Below are positions 1-10,200 of a DNA stretch of 64,000 bases, piece after piece. Under the pieces are notes generated by a model. It was given only the letters and a program-made list of their open reading frames with translations. It was not told the DNA's origin and did no database searches. Position 1 is the stretch's first letter. Each line of letters begins with the position of its first letter. Both the position numbers and the translations under genes were made by a program. The stretch spans positions 14,872 to 78,871 of the forward strand of contig NZ_JOCB01000026.1 of the NCBI RefSeq assembly GCF_000718775.1, given 5' to 3'. This DNA comes from Streptomyces sp. NRRL S-31 (GTDB lineage: Bacteria; Actinomycetota; Actinomycetes; Streptomycetales; Streptomycetaceae).

Positions 1-1517
1 ACGTCACCGTACTGCGCGCGGGCGGCGAGGAGCGGATCCGGATCGAGGACCTGGCCGTGGGCGACCGGTTCGTCGTCCGGCCCGGGGAGAAGATCGCCAC
101 GGACGGCACCGTCGTCGAGGGTGGTTCGGCGGTCGACGCCTCCATGCTGACCGGCGAGTCCGTGCCCGTCGAGGTCGGCGAGGGCGACGCCGTCACCGGC
201 GCCACCCTCAACGCGGGCGGCCGGCTCGTCGTACGGGCGACCCGGGTCGGCTCCGACACCCAACTGGCCCGGATGGCGCGGATGGTGGAGGACGCGCAGA
301 ACGGCAAGGCCGCCGCGCAGCGGCTCGCCGACCGGATCTCCGCCGTCTTCGTCCCCGTCGTCATCGCCCTGGCGGTGGCCACCCTGGGCTTCTGGCTCGG
401 CAACGGCGCCGGCGCCACCGCCGCGTTCACCGCCGCCGTGGCGGTGCTCATCATCGCCTGCCCGTGCGCCCTGGGCCTGGCCACCCCGACCGCCCTGCTG
501 GTCGGCACCGGCCGCGGCGCCCAGCTCGGCATCCTCATCAAGGGGCCGGAGGTGCTGGAGAGCACCCGGAAGGTCGACACCATCGTCCTGGACAAGACCG
601 GCACCGTCACCACCGGCCGGATGAGCCTGCTGGCCGTGCGCCCGGCCGAGGGCGAGGACGAGCGCGAGGTGCTGCGTCTGGCGGGCGCCCTGGAACACGC
701 CTCCGAACACCCCATCGCGCAGGCCGTCGCCACCGGGGCCGCCGACCGCGTCGGCACGCTGCCGGTCCCGGAGGACTTCCGGAACCTGCCGGGGCTCGGC
801 GTCGAGGGCGTCGTGGACGGGCACCGCGTCGTCGTGGGCCGGCGCAAGCTGCTCGCCGAGCGGTCCATGGAGCTGCCCGCCGGGCTGGCGCGGGCCGGCG
901 CCGAGGCCGAGGCCGCGGGCCGCACGGTCATCACGGTGGCCTGGGACGGCAGGCCGCGCGCGGTGCTGGAGGTCGCCGACGCCATCAAGGAGACCAGCGC
1001 CGAGGCCGTGACCCGGCTGCGCGCGCTCGGTCTGACCCCCGTCCTGCTCACCGGGGACAACGAGACCGTCGCCCGGGCCGTGGCCGCCGAGGCGGGCATC
1101 GACCAGGTGATCGCGGAGGTCATGCCCGAGGACAAGGTGGCCGTGGTCAAGCGTCTCCAGGCCGAGGGACACGCGGTCGCCATGGTCGGGGACGGCGTCA
1201 ACGACGCCGCCGCGCTGGCCCGGGCCGACCTGGGCCTGGCCATGGGCACCGGCACGGACGCGGCCATGGAGGCGGGCGACCTCACCCTGGTCCGGGGCGA
1301 CCTGCGCGTCGCCGCCGACGCCATCCGGCTCGCCCGGCGCACCCTCGGCACCATCAAGGGCAACCTCTTCTGGGCGTTCGCCTACAACGTCGCCGCCCTG
1401 CCGCTCGCCGCGAGCGGGCTGCTCAACCCCATGATCGCCGGTGGCGCGATGGCGTTCTCGTCGGTGTTCGTCGTCAGCAACAGCCTCCGGCTGCGCCGGT
1501 TCCGGGCCGCCGCCTGA
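1..1517 (+). CDS. copA: Cu(I)-exporting P-type ATPase, 5'-truncated
   Basis: C-terminal part of a P1B-1 ATPase that pumps Cu(I) out of the cytosol. The reading frame is open from base 3, so the metal-binding domain and first membrane helices lie outside the window. Counting from the internal GTG at 57, I see the actuator TGES (32-35), the CPC copper site (135-137), the phosphorylated DKTGT (179-183), SEHPI (216-220), and GDGVND in the hinge. The last helices carry N-x6-YN-x4-P and M-x2-SS-x5-N, the P1B-1 signature for Cu(I) rather than Zn or Co. A strong hairpin follows the stop. In streptomycetes copZ is normally beside copA; here the nearest copZ is about 29 kb away, beyond an NRPS cluster. 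Copper specificity is read from motifs and is secure. Confidence 0.96.
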   Translation, partial: VTVLRAGGEERIRIEDLAVGDRFVVRPGEKIATDGTVVEGGSAVDASMLTGESVPVEVGEGDAVTGATLNAGGRLVVRATRVGSDTQLARMARMVEDAQNGKAAAQRLADRISAVFVPVVIALAVATLGFWLGNGAGATAAFTAAVAVLIIACPCALGLATPTALLVGTGRGAQLGILIKGPEVLESTRKVDTIVLDKTGTVTTGRMSLLAVRPAEGEDEREVLRLAGALEHASEHPIAQAVATGAADRVGTLPVPEDFRNLPGLGVEGVVDGHRVVVGRRKLLAERSMELPAGLARAGAEAEAAGRTVITVAWDGRPRAVLEVADAIKETSAEAVTRLRALGLTPVLLTGDNETVARAVAAEAGIDQVIAEVMPEDKVAVVKRLQAEGHAVAMVGDGVNDAAALARADLGLAMGTGTDAAMEAGDLTLVRGDLRVAADAIRLARRTLGTIKGNLFWAFAYNVAALPLAASGLLNPMIAGGAMAFSSVFVVSNSLRLRRFRAAA

Positions 1518-1525
1518 ACCACGGC

Positions 1526-1563
1526 CGACGGCGGGGCGGACCACGTGGTCCGCCCCGCCGTCG
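1526..1563. terminator. perfect 38-nt palindrome between convergent genes
   Basis: Two 19-nt arms, 1526-1544 and 1545-1563, are exact reverse complements meeting at CACGTG. There is no T tract on either side. It lies between the copA stop and the stop of the convergent PLP gene, so it probably ends transcription in both directions. Confidence 0.8.
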
Positions 1564-1606
1564 TGGTGCGTCCCGGCCTCGTCCGGCCGCCCGCCCCGGG
1601 CCGGTG

Positions 1607-2761
1607 TCAGTCCAGGGACCGGCGGACGCGGCGCAGGATGTCCTCCAGGATCGCCTCGGACGTCGCGAAGTTCAGGCGTACGAATCCCTCGCCGCCCGGT
1701 CCGAAGGTGCGGCCGTCGTTGAGCAGGACCCGTGCCTTGTCCAGGAAGAACGTGTGCGGGTCGGGGTCCAGGTCCAGGCCGCGGCAGTCCAGCCAGGCGA
1801 GGAACGTGGCCTGCGGGACCCGGTAGCCGACGCCGGCCGGGAGCCGGTCGCGGACCAGGGCGGCGTTGCGCGCCAGCACCGGCTTCAGCCGCGCCAGCCA
1901 GCCGTCCCCCTCCCGCCAGGCGGCGAGTGTGGCGGCGACGCCGAAGGTGTTCGGTTCGCCGTACAGGTGGGTGGGGTGGGCCAGCGCCTCGCGCACCTCG
2001 GCCGGGCCGACATGGGCGACCGCGCAGCGCGCCCCCGGCACGTTGAACGCCTTGGTGGCCGAGGTCAGGGTCACCGTGCGCGCGGCCACCTCGGCCGACA
2101 GGGAGGCGAACGGGATATGCCGGTGGGGTTCGTGGACCAGATCGGCGTGGATCTCGTCCGCGACGACCAGCAGATCGTGGCGCAGCGCGAGCCCGGCCAG
2201 CGCCTCCAGCTCCTCGCGGCAGAGCACCCGCCCCGTCGGATTGTGCGGGTTGACCAGCAGCAGCACCCGGGAGGAGCCCTCCCCCAGCTCCCGGTCGAGC
2301 CGGTCCGTGTCGAAGGTCCAGCCGTCGCCGTCCGCCGTGTAGGGCACCGCGTGCAGGCGCCGCCCCATGCTCGCGATCGTCTCCAGGAACGGCGGGTAGG
2401 TCGGGGTGTGCACCACGACCCCGTCCCCCGGCCGCGTGGCGACGTTCAGCACGGCCTGGAGGCCCTGGTTGACGTCGGTGAACTCCCGTACCCAGGCGGG
2501 GTCGGGCGCCCAGCCGTGACGCTCGCGCATGCGCTCGGCGAACGCGGCCCGCAGCGGGATCTCCTCGGGCCGCCCGTCCCAGGACGGATACCCGAGGTCG
2601 TTCTCCACGCACCGCAGCAGGGCCTCACGCACCGCGGGGGCCGGCGGGAAGTCCATCTCCGCGATCCAGGCCGGGAGCACGTCCGGCTCCGCCCGGCTCC
2701 ACTTGGCCCCCGGGCGGCGGTGCAGCGCGCGGACATCGAGGTCGTCCAGGTCGTCGAACAT
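1607..2761 (-). CDS. PatB/MalY-like PLP enzyme (C-S lyase or aminotransferase)
   Basis: 384-aa fold-type I PLP enzyme of the MalY/PatB group, whose members are cystathionine beta-lyases or related aminotransferases. The N-terminal AEMDF segment is typical of the group. NPHNPTG lies near 171-177, the pyridine-N-binding Asp is D202 in VADEIH, and the Schiff-base lysine is K237 in SATKAFN. It starts at ATG 2761, 24 bp after the ATP-grasp stop, as the last gene of the leftward NRPS operon. Its role in the pathway is unknown; releasing a thiol from an S-conjugate, or transaminating or eliminating on a diaminopropionate-type intermediate, are both possible. The family call is firm, the substrate is not. 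Confidence 0.85.
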   Translation of the reverse strand: MFDDLDDLDVRALHRRPGAKWSRAEPDVLPAWIAEMDFPPAPAVREALLRCVENDLGYPSWDGRPEEIPLRAAFAERMRERHGWAPDPAWVREFTDVNQGLQAVLNVATRPGDGVVVHTPTYPPFLETIASMGRRLHAVPYTADGDGWTFDTDRLDRELGEGSSRVLLLVNPHNPTGRVLCREELEALAGLALRHDLLVVADEIHADLVHEPHRHIPFASLSAEVAARTVTLTSATKAFNVPGARCAVAHVGPAEVREALAHPTHLYGEPNTFGVAATLAAWREGDGWLARLKPVLARNAALVRDRLPAGVGYRVPQATFLAWLDCRGLDLDPDPHTFFLDKARVLLNDGRTFGPGGEGFVRLNFATSEAILEDILRRVRRSLD

Positions 2762-2785
2762 GTAGTGCCTTTCTGCTGCCGTGCG

Positions 2786-3997
2786 TCATTCCGGGTGGGC
2801 GGTCGGCTCGGTCCGGAGGTGGACTCCGGCGGTCGCCTTGGCGACCCGCTCCGCCGCCTCCGCGGGTGTCGCGCCGAGGGCTATGGCGTAACCGACGCGG
2901 TCCCCGGAGGAGCGGAGCCGGGCGAGGTCCTGGCCGGGCACGCGGTCGAAGAACCAGCGCAGGATGCCCGGCACGGGGGTGACGGAGAGCGTGGTGAGCG
3001 TACCGGGTGCCGGGGGGACCAGGAACCCGATCGCCGCCGCCGCGGCGGCCGGGGCCGCCGTGAGCGCGGGCGCGGTGCCCAGCAGGGCGGCGGTCGCGCG
3101 CTCGTACTGGTCCCGGCCCGTGACGAGTTCGACCAGTTCCGGGATGCAGTCGCCGCCGACCCGGGTGTGCGTCTCGATCACGACCGGGCCGTGCACCGGG
3201 TCCAGCCGCAGCTCGGTGTGGCTGGCCCCGTACCGGATGCCCAGCCGGTCCAGGACGCACCGCGTGGCGTCCTCCAGCCGGGTGGCGTCGGTACCGGCCA
3301 GCGGGGCCGGCACGACGTGCCCGGTCTCCACGAACCCGGGGCTGCCCGTCGTCTGCTTCGCCGTGATCGCCAGGATGCCGTGCACCCCGTCCGCGCTCAC
3401 CGCCTCCACACTGAACTCCGGTCCTCGGGCCGCGTGTTCGGCGATGTAGCGGGGGATCCCGGCGCCGCCCGGGGCGGTGGCGCCGGCCCGCCAGCGGTCG
3501 AGGTCGGCGTACGACTCCAGGGCGGTGACCCCGGCGCTGCCCGCGCCGTCGTTCGGCTTGACGATCCAGCGGACGCCGTCGGGTTCGGCGCGTACGGCGG
3601 CGGCGATCTCGTCCGGGGTGCCGGCGGCGTACGGCCAGGCGTACGGGGTGGCGGCGAGCAGGCTCCGCATGGCGGCCTTGTCACGCGCCCGCGCCGCCGC
3701 CTCGGGTGTCACCGAGGGCAGGCCGAGGTCCGTGGCGACCCGGGCGCAGACCTCCTGGGCGAACTCGGTGAAGGAGAGCACCAGGCGCGGCGGGCCCAGC
3801 TCGGTCGCCAACCGGTCCACGGCGGCCCGTACCGCGTCGTGCTCGGTGATCGGGCAGAAGACGACGCGTTCGGCGTGCGCCGCGACCTCGGGGGGCACAC
3901 CCGTGCCGGGTGGGACCAGCACCACCGGCCGGTGGCCGTGCAGGGCGATCGCCCTGGCTCCCCCGGGGCTAGGTCCGAGCAGACACATCCACGTCAT
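2786..3997 (-). CDS. ATP-grasp carboxylate-amine ligase
   Basis: 403-aa ATP-grasp enzyme, a superfamily that forms acyl phosphates and couples them to an amine. Visible are the ATP-binding IVKPNDGAGSAGV loop near 143-155, an EFSVEA strand, and the metal-binding strand VVIETHTRVGGD in place of the usual ExN. ATG 3997 is preferred over ATG 4003 because AGGAAGG lies about 8 nt upstream of it. The gene overlaps the 3' end of the MFS gene by 29 bp, so the two are translationally coupled. It could attach an amino acid to, or protect, a diaminopropionate unit, as amide-forming ATP-grasp enzymes such as DdaF and BacD do in other antibiotic pathways. That role is inference. Confidence 0.82.
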   Translation of the reverse strand: MTWMCLLGPSPGGARAIALHGHRPVVLVPPGTGVPPEVAAHAERVVFCPITEHDAVRAAVDRLATELGPPRLVLSFTEFAQEVCARVATDLGLPSVTPEAAARARDKAAMRSLLAATPYAWPYAAGTPDEIAAAVRAEPDGVRWIVKPNDGAGSAGVTALESYADLDRWRAGATAPGGAGIPRYIAEHAARGPEFSVEAVSADGVHGILAITAKQTTGSPGFVETGHVVPAPLAGTDATRLEDATRCVLDRLGIRYGASHTELRLDPVHGPVVIETHTRVGGDCIPELVELVTGRDQYERATAALLGTAPALTAAPAAAAAAIGFLVPPAPGTLTTLSVTPVPGILRWFFDRVPGQDLARLRSSGDRVGYAIALGATPAEAAERVAKATAGVHLRTEPTAHPE

Positions 3998-5300
3998 GGA
4001 CATTCCCTTCCTGACCGCCGCGCGGTCTCTCCGACGAGACCCGGCCGCCCCGGGACAGGGCCAGGCCGGTGAGCAGGGCCAGCGCGGCGCCGCCCCAGTA
4101 CGGCAGGGCCGCCGTGCCGGTCGGCGCGTCCTGTCCGGAGCGGTGGACGACCAGGAGCGTTCCCAGCCAGGCGCCGGCCGACTCGGCCGTCCCCCAGGCC
4201 ACACCCGCCAGGGCGTACGCGGCCGTGGTGGACAGCTCCCCGCGGTGTTCGCCGACCCGGGTGTCGTACAGCGGGCTCCACACCAGCTCGGACAGGGTGA
4301 ACAGGACCATCGCCGCGACGATCAGGCCGAGTCCGGCCGAGCGGCCGAGGGCGAACAGCACGACCGCGAGCCCGAGGACGGCGTTGGCCGCCAGGCAGAG
4401 CGGGCCGAAGCCGGCCCGCGGCCCGTCCAGCAGCCGGCGCGACAGGGCGGACACCGGGACCTGGAGGGCCACCACGAGCACGGCGTTCAGGGTGAACACC
4501 AGGCCGAGGTCCCGGGCGCCGACCGCGTCCCCCAGGTAGGCGGGCAGCACGTCGAAGACCTGCGCGTACGCCACCCAGGTGCCGCAGACCAGGACGGTGA
4601 AGGCGACGAACCGCCGGCCGGGCACCCGGCGCCCCCGGGTGGCACTGGCCGGCGCCGCCGCGCCGGTGCGGCCGGAGGCGCCCCACGCCCCGGGCAGCGC
4701 GGGTACGACGGCCAGCGCCACCAGGTCCAGCAGCGCGGCGGACAGGGGCAGCCGGTCGGCGTGCCACTCCAGCAGCTGCCCGCCGATCACCGGTCCCACG
4801 GCCGAGCCGGCGTTGACCGCCATGTTGAGGTAGCCGAAGCCGCGCAGCCGCTGGTCCGCCGGGAAGGCGGCGACCTGCGCCTTCATCGCCGTGGTCGCCA
4901 TCGCCAGGCACAGGCCGACCAGCGCGGCGAGCACCAGCCAGCCGTATGTGGACAGGGTGAGGCCCAGCCCGAGCACGGCGAACACCGCGACCGCGCCCAG
5001 GTAGCCGGCGCCGACCGAGGTCTTGAGCCCCAGCCGGTGGATGAGCGGCACCAGCAGCGCCCCGCCCGCGCGGTTGGCCAGGATCGAGCCGCCCACCACG
5101 AGACCGGCGGCGGCGCCGGACAGCCCCCGGTCGTCCGTCAGCCACAGCCCGAGGTAGGGCAGGACCGCGAAGAAGCCCGCGCTGCTCGCCGCGCGGGCCA
5201 CGACCAGCGCGGTGAGCTGACGGCGGGTCAGTGCCGGGCCGGCCTCCGGGTCCGCCCCGGGGTCCGCGTCCTCGCGCGGCGCGGCCTTCTCCTCGCTCAC
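3969..5300 (-). CDS. MFS transporter
   Basis: 443-aa integral membrane protein with about 12 hydrophobic segments and an MFS-type loop RLGLKTSVG near TM3. The GTG start at 5300 overlaps the stop of the upstream SbnB-like gene as GTGA. An in-frame extension upstream has no hydrophobic character and low coding quality, so it was rejected. Its place in the middle of the NRPS operon suggests export of the product, or self-resistance. It is one of four MFS genes in the window and is not close in sequence to the 14-helix one at 26.4 kb. Confidence 0.88.
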   Translation of the reverse strand: MSEEKAAPREDADPGADPEAGPALTRRQLTALVVARAASSAGFFAVLPYLGLWLTDDRGLSGAAAGLVVGGSILANRAGGALLVPLIHRLGLKTSVGAGYLGAVAVFAVLGLGLTLSTYGWLVLAALVGLCLAMATTAMKAQVAAFPADQRLRGFGYLNMAVNAGSAVGPVIGGQLLEWHADRLPLSAALLDLVALAVVPALPGAWGASGRTGAAAPASATRGRRVPGRRFVAFTVLVCGTWVAYAQVFDVLPAYLGDAVGARDLGLVFTLNAVLVVALQVPVSALSRRLLDGPRAGFGPLCLAANAVLGLAVVLFALGRSAGLGLIVAAMVLFTLSELVWSPLYDTRVGEHRGELSTTAAYALAGVAWGTAESAGAWLGTLLVVHRSGQDAPTGTAALPYWGGAALALLTGLALSRGGRVSSERPRGGQEGNVHDVDVSART

Positions 5301-6295
5301 CACCGGCGCGTCTGCGAGAAGAAGTCGGGCAGCCGCACCAGCCGGTCCTCCTTGAGCGCCCTCTCGTACAGCCAGTGGCCGACGGCCAGGTCGAGGACGC
5401 CGAGCCCGAAGGGCGAGAACACGGTGGGCCGGCCGGCGTCGGGGGCCACCCGGCCGCGCAGCACCCCGGCCAGGGTCCCGGTCACGAAGTCGCGTGTGCC
5501 GGTGAGCTGTTCGGCCAGGTGCGGTGAGGTGTCGGCCTTCAGGCAGTGCTCGACGTCGTCGAGGACGTTGTCGGCGGCGAGCAGGGTCCGCGGCGCCAGG
5601 TCGCGCAGCGAGATGTTCAGCACCAGCTGGCCGGGGCGGAAGCGGTGGGCGGGCGGCACGTAAGGGGCCAGCGCGGTGGTGGCGAACAGCACGAGGTCGC
5701 AGTCGAGGGCGGCGGCCAGGTCCGTCTCCCGGGCGGTGGTCGCGTACCGGTCGCGGAGGTGGCCCGTCAGGGCGGCGGCGGACGCGGGGTCGAGGTCGTG
5801 GCAGCGGACCTCGGCGGGCTGGACGCCGGCCGCGTACAGGTACTGGCAGACCGTGCGGGCGATCACACCGCCGCCCACCACGCCGAGCGTGCCGGGCGGG
5901 GCCGCGGCGAGGGTGGTGGCGGCGAGGGCGGCCGAGGCGGCGGTGCGCACGGCGCTGATGCCGGCGGCCTCCAGCAGGGCGAGCGGGCGTCCGGTGTCGT
6001 AGTCGTTGAGGACCAGCACCGCCGAGGCGCGCGGCTCGCCCCGGGCCACGTTGGCGGGGAAGCTGCTGATCCACTTGACGCCGGCCGTGTTCACCTCGCC
6101 GCCGAGGTAGGCGGGCAACGCGATGATGCGGGAGTCCGGCTTCTCGGGGAAGCGCAGGAAGCAGCTGTCCGGGTTGACGCTGTCGCCCTCGTCGTGTGCC
6201 AGGTAGGCGGCGCGCACCCGGGTGATCACGTCCTGTTCCCGCCCGGCCAGCAACGCGTCGACGTCCTTGCCGGTGAGGACGGAGAAAACCGTCAT
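5297..6295 (-). CDS. sbnB: SbnB-like N-(2-amino-2-carboxyethyl)-glutamate dehydrogenase
   Basis: 332-aa member of the ornithine cyclodeaminase/mu-crystallin family. In staphyloferrin B synthesis SbnB oxidatively splits the product of SbnA, releasing L-2,3-diaminopropionate and 2-oxoglutarate. A Rossmann motif, GVVGGGVIARTV, lies near 138-149, and the substrate-lysine region AGVKWISSFP near 71-80. ATG 6295 overlaps the SbnA stop as ATGA, and its own stop overlaps the MFS GTG. Pairing with an SbnA homologue in an NRPS operon makes diaminopropionate supply much more likely than ornithine cyclodeaminase activity. Confidence 0.88.
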   Translation of the reverse strand: MTVFSVLTGKDVDALLAGREQDVITRVRAAYLAHDEGDSVNPDSCFLRFPEKPDSRIIALPAYLGGEVNTAGVKWISSFPANVARGEPRASAVLVLNDYDTGRPLALLEAAGISAVRTAASAALAATTLAAAPPGTLGVVGGGVIARTVCQYLYAAGVQPAEVRCHDLDPASAAALTGHLRDRYATTARETDLAAALDCDLVLFATTALAPYVPPAHRFRPGQLVLNISLRDLAPRTLLAADNVLDDVEHCLKADTSPHLAEQLTGTRDFVTGTLAGVLRGRVAPDAGRPTVFSPFGLGVLDLAVGHWLYERALKEDRLVRLPDFFSQTRRW

Positions 6296-7290
6296 CGATG
6301 TCCTTTCGTCATGCCGGTGTCGTGCCGCGCGGGCGTGGCGGCGGCGGTGGCCGCGCCGAAGCGCGCGGTGACCCAGTCGTCGTCGTACACGGAGTCCAGG
6401 TACCGGTCGCCCAGGTCGGGGGCGATGGCGAGGACGGTGCTGCCGGGGCGGATCGAGTCGCGCACGGCCCGGACCGCGGCCAGCACGGTGCCCGAGGAGC
6501 CGCCCAGCAGCACACCGTGGGAGCGGGCCAGCCGACGGCACATCAGCACCGTCTCCCGCTCCTCGACCAGCACCTTGGCGAAGGAGCCGTCGTCCTCGAA
6601 GATCTCCGGCCGTCTGCTGGCCCCGAGACCCGGGATCCAGCGTCGGCCGGGCGCCCCGCCGAAGGTGACCGAGCCGAGGGTGTCGACGGCCACGATCCGG
6701 GTCGCCGCCCGCGTCCGGCGCGCGTACTCGACCACCCCCATCAGGGTGCCGCCGGTGCCGGTGCCGATGAACAGCCAGTCGGGCTCGCCGAACCCCTCGA
6801 AGATCTCCACGGCGGTGCTGTCCAGGTGTGCCCCGGGGTTGGCCGGGTTGGTGTACTGGTTCAGCCACACGACCGAGGGGTCCCGCGCCAGCACCCGGTG
6901 GATCAGCTCGATCCGGCTCTGCAAGAAGCCCCCGCCCGGGTCCCGGGCGGTGACCACGACCACCTCGGCGCCCAGCGCCCGCATGCAGCGCACGCTGTGC
7001 TCGGTGGCGTTCGGGTCGGTGACGAGGGTGAGCCGGTGGCCCTTGGCGGCGCAGACCGAGGCCAGGGCGATGCCGAGGTTGCCGGAGGTCGACTCGATCA
7101 GCCGGGAGCCGGGTTTGAGCACGCCGTCCGTCTCGGCGTGCTCGACCATCGCGCGGGCCGTCTTGAGCTTGACGGAGCCCGCCGGGTTGAGTCCCTCGAG
7201 CTTCAGGTAGGTGGAGAAGTCCGGTGCGAAGCCGGGGAGTTCGAGGAAGGCGTGGCCCCAGCCCAGCTCGTGGGCCCACCGGGCCCTCAC
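6292..7290 (-). CDS. sbnA: SbnA-like 2,3-diaminopropionate synthase subunit
   Basis: 332-aa fold-type II PLP enzyme of the cysteine synthase superfamily. SbnA condenses O-phosphoserine with glutamate. Sequence signs are the PLP lysine K41 in NPAGSVK, the phosphate-binding STSGNLG loop, GTGGTL, and a C-terminal PDLGDRYLDSVYDDDW that closely parallels S. aureus SbnA as I remember it. The residues after the lysine are LK rather than the DR usual in cysteine synthases. The GTG start at 7290 overlaps the NRPS stop as GTGA. With the adjacent SbnB it should feed diaminopropionate to an NRPS adenylation domain. Confidence 0.88.
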   Translation of the reverse strand: MRARWAHELGWGHAFLELPGFAPDFSTYLKLEGLNPAGSVKLKTARAMVEHAETDGVLKPGSRLIESTSGNLGIALASVCAAKGHRLTLVTDPNATEHSVRCMRALGAEVVVVTARDPGGGFLQSRIELIHRVLARDPSVVWLNQYTNPANPGAHLDSTAVEIFEGFGEPDWLFIGTGTGGTLMGVVEYARRTRAATRIVAVDTLGSVTFGGAPGRRWIPGLGASRRPEIFEDDGSFAKVLVEERETVLMCRRLARSHGVLLGGSSGTVLAAVRAVRDSIRPGSTVLAIAPDLGDRYLDSVYDDDWVTARFGAATAAATPARHDTGMTKGHR

Positions 7291-10200
7291 GGCCCCACCG
7301 CCTTCCGCACCTGCTCCGCCAGCAGGTCGGGCCGGGTCGCGTTGAGGTGGTGGCCGCCGTGCGCGACGGGGCTCAGCGTGAAGGCACCGGTGAAGCGAGC
7401 CCAGCGGTGGGCGTGCTGCGCGTGGTCGCGGGTCAGCGGGTCGTCGTCCGCGAGCAGCAGGGTGACCGGACCGTCCAGCACGGCCTGAGGTGGCAGCGCG
7501 GACAGCCGGGCCCAGGACCGCGCGGCGGCCGCCGTGTCCTGCCGGAAGTCCTCGGCGAGCCGGTGCCGCCGGTCCGCCGGGAGCGCGGTCACCGCGTCCG
7601 GACCGGCGTTCCGCGCCAGCCAGTCCAGCACCTCCTCGTCGGTGCGGCCCAGGTGCTCGCGCGGGTCGCCCGGGGCGTCGGCGCGCGGCACGGACGCCAC
7701 CAGGAAGACGTGGTCGGGTGCGCGGCCGGCCGCGCGCAGCGCGAAGGCCGTGTCCAGGGCCGGTGCCGCGCCGGCCGAGTGGCCGAGCAGGACCAGGGGT
7801 CCCTCGGCGCGTCCGGCGAGCAGGGCCGCCAGCCCGGCGGGCCCGGTGCCGGCGTAGTCGGCGGCGAGGACACGGACCGGGGCGCCGGTCCGGTGCAGGG
7901 CCCGGGTGAGTTCGAGGTAACTGGCCGGGGTGCCGCCCGCGAAGGGGAAGCACACGACGGTGGCGGGCGGGCCGTCGGGCCCCGGTCCGGCGTTCACCGT
8001 CAGGCCGGTCAGGCCGGTCAGGTCGGTCAGGGGCTCCCCGGCGCGGTCCGGGGCCGTCGGGTGGGGGGCGCGGCGGGCCAGGGCGCGGGCGGTCGGGTGG
8101 GCGACGACGTCGCGCAGGGTGAGTCCGCCGGGCAGCCGGGCCGCCAGGCGCATCGCGGCCAGCGAGTGCCCGCCCAGGTCGAAGAAGCTGTCGGTGACGC
8201 CCACGCGGTCCACGGGCAGGCCGAGGACGTCCGCGAAGGCCGCCGTCATGCCGGCCTCGGCCTCGTTCTCCGGTGGCGGCGCGGCCGGGCGTACGGCCGT
8301 GTCGAGCGGCCGGCGGCCGAGGGCGGCGCGGTCCACCTTGCCGTTGCGGGTGACCGGGAAGGCGTCCAGCCGCTCGAACACGTCCGGCAGCAGGTACCGG
8401 GGCAGGAACCGGGCCAGCGCGGCGCGGAGCGCCTCCGGCCGGGGGTCGGCGGTGCCGGTGTACCAGGCCGCGAGCAGGTCCCGGCCGCCGTCGCGGCGCG
8501 GCAGGACCACGGCGTGGTCCACGCCCGGCACCCGGGCCAGCGCGCCCTCCACCTCGCCCGGTTCGACGCGGTGCCCGCGCACCTTGGTCTGGTGGTCGCG
8601 GCGCCCCGCGCAGTCCAGCACCCCGCCGGGCAGCCAGCGGCCGATGTCGCCGGTGCGGTAGAGCACCGCCGAGGTGTCGTCGAGGGTGTTCGGCACGAAC
8701 GCCCGGGCGGTGCGTTCGGGGTCGTTCAGATAGCCGAGGCCCACGGCGGTGCCGGTGACCAGGATCTCGCCGTAGGTGCCGACGGGCACGTGCCGTCCGT
8801 CGGGGCCGACGACGTGGATGCCGGTGTTGGCGATCGGCCGGCCGACGGGCACCCGTTTCCCGGTGGCCGGTGCCGTGAGGATGTGGTGGGTGACGTCATC
8901 GGAGGTCTCGGTCGGCCCGTAGGCGTTGACCATCGGCACGTCGTACCGGTCGAACCAGCGGCGGCTCAGCGCGGGCGGGAAGGCCTCGCCGGTGACCAGG
9001 TTCCAGCGCAGCGCGGTCAGTTCGCGGGGCCGCAGGTCCAACTCGCCGAGCAGGGCGTCCAGGAACGATGGCACCACCTCCAGCACGCTGACCGCGTCGT
9101 CCTGGAGCGCCTGCGCGAAGGCGGGCAGGTCGGTGACCACGTCGGCGCCGTAGATCACGGTGCGCCCGCCCACCAGCCACGCCGCGAGCAGTTGCCAGAC
9201 GGAGATGTCGAAGCACTGGGTGGCCACCTGCGCGACCACGTCGTCCCCGGTCAGGCGCAGCGCGTCGGTCTTGGCGAGGAGGTGGTTGAGCATGCCCCGG
9301 TGGTGGACGAGCGCCCCCTTGGGCTCGCCGGTGGAGCCGGAGGTGAAGATCAGGTAGGCGGGGTCGGCGGGAGCCGGGGCGGGCCCGGGGACAGCCGGGC
9401 GGGCGGGAGCCGGGTCATCGTCCCCGTCCGCCGGCTCCGCGTAGTCCAGCACCGCCGGTCCGGTCCCGTCCGCCGCGGCGAGGGCGCGCTCCAGGGTGTC
9501 CCGGTGCCCGGCGGTGGTCAGCACGTGCCGGCACGCGGACCGGGTCAGCATGGCGCGCAGCCGCTCGGCGGGGTCGCCGGGGTCCTGCGGCAGGTACACG
9601 GCGCCGAGCCGCAGCACGGCGAGGACGGTGACGGCCCAGGGGATGCCGCGGTCCATCGGCACGGCGACCACGTCGCCCGGTCGTACCCCGGCCGCCGCCA
9701 GCCGGGCCGCCAGCCGGGCGGACCGGTCGTCCAGCTCCCGGTAGTCCAGGGTGTGGGTGCCGTGCTGGACGGCGGTCGTCCGCGGCCGGGCGGCCACCTG
9801 GGCCGCGAACAGCCCGAGCAGACCGCCCGGGGGCAGCTCGCGCGCCGGGCCGGCGAAGTCCGCCAGCAGCGCGCGTTCCGGGCCGCCGAGCAGGCTGACG
9901 TCCCGGACCCCGGCGTCGGGGTCGGTGACCAGCAGTTCCAGGGCGCGCCGGTAGTAGCCGGCGATCCGCTGGATCTGCTCGGGCGGGAACTCGCCGGGGT
10001 GGTGGTGCAGGGACAGCGCCACGGTGCCCGTGAAGGCGTCCTGCCAGAACTCCGCGCGGAAGGGGAACTCGGTCTCGCTGGCCACCCGGCCGCGCTCCAG
10101 CCGCAGTCCGTGCTCGCGGCGCAGCTCGTCCAGGACGTGGAAGTGCGTGAAGTTGAAGACGGCCTCGAAGAGCGGTTCCCGGGTGGAGCGGTGCCGTTTC

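Noticed and set aside
464..4072. 1202-codon open frame across copA and the following genes
   Set aside because: Arg/Gly/Pro-rich shadow of real genes in other frames, with no domain and crossing copA, a terminator and opposite-strand genes.
5297..7290. Cysteine synthase/ornithine cyclodeaminase as housekeeping genes
   Set aside because: The paired layout, coupling to the NRPS and the SbnA-like C-terminus fit diaminopropionate synthesis better.
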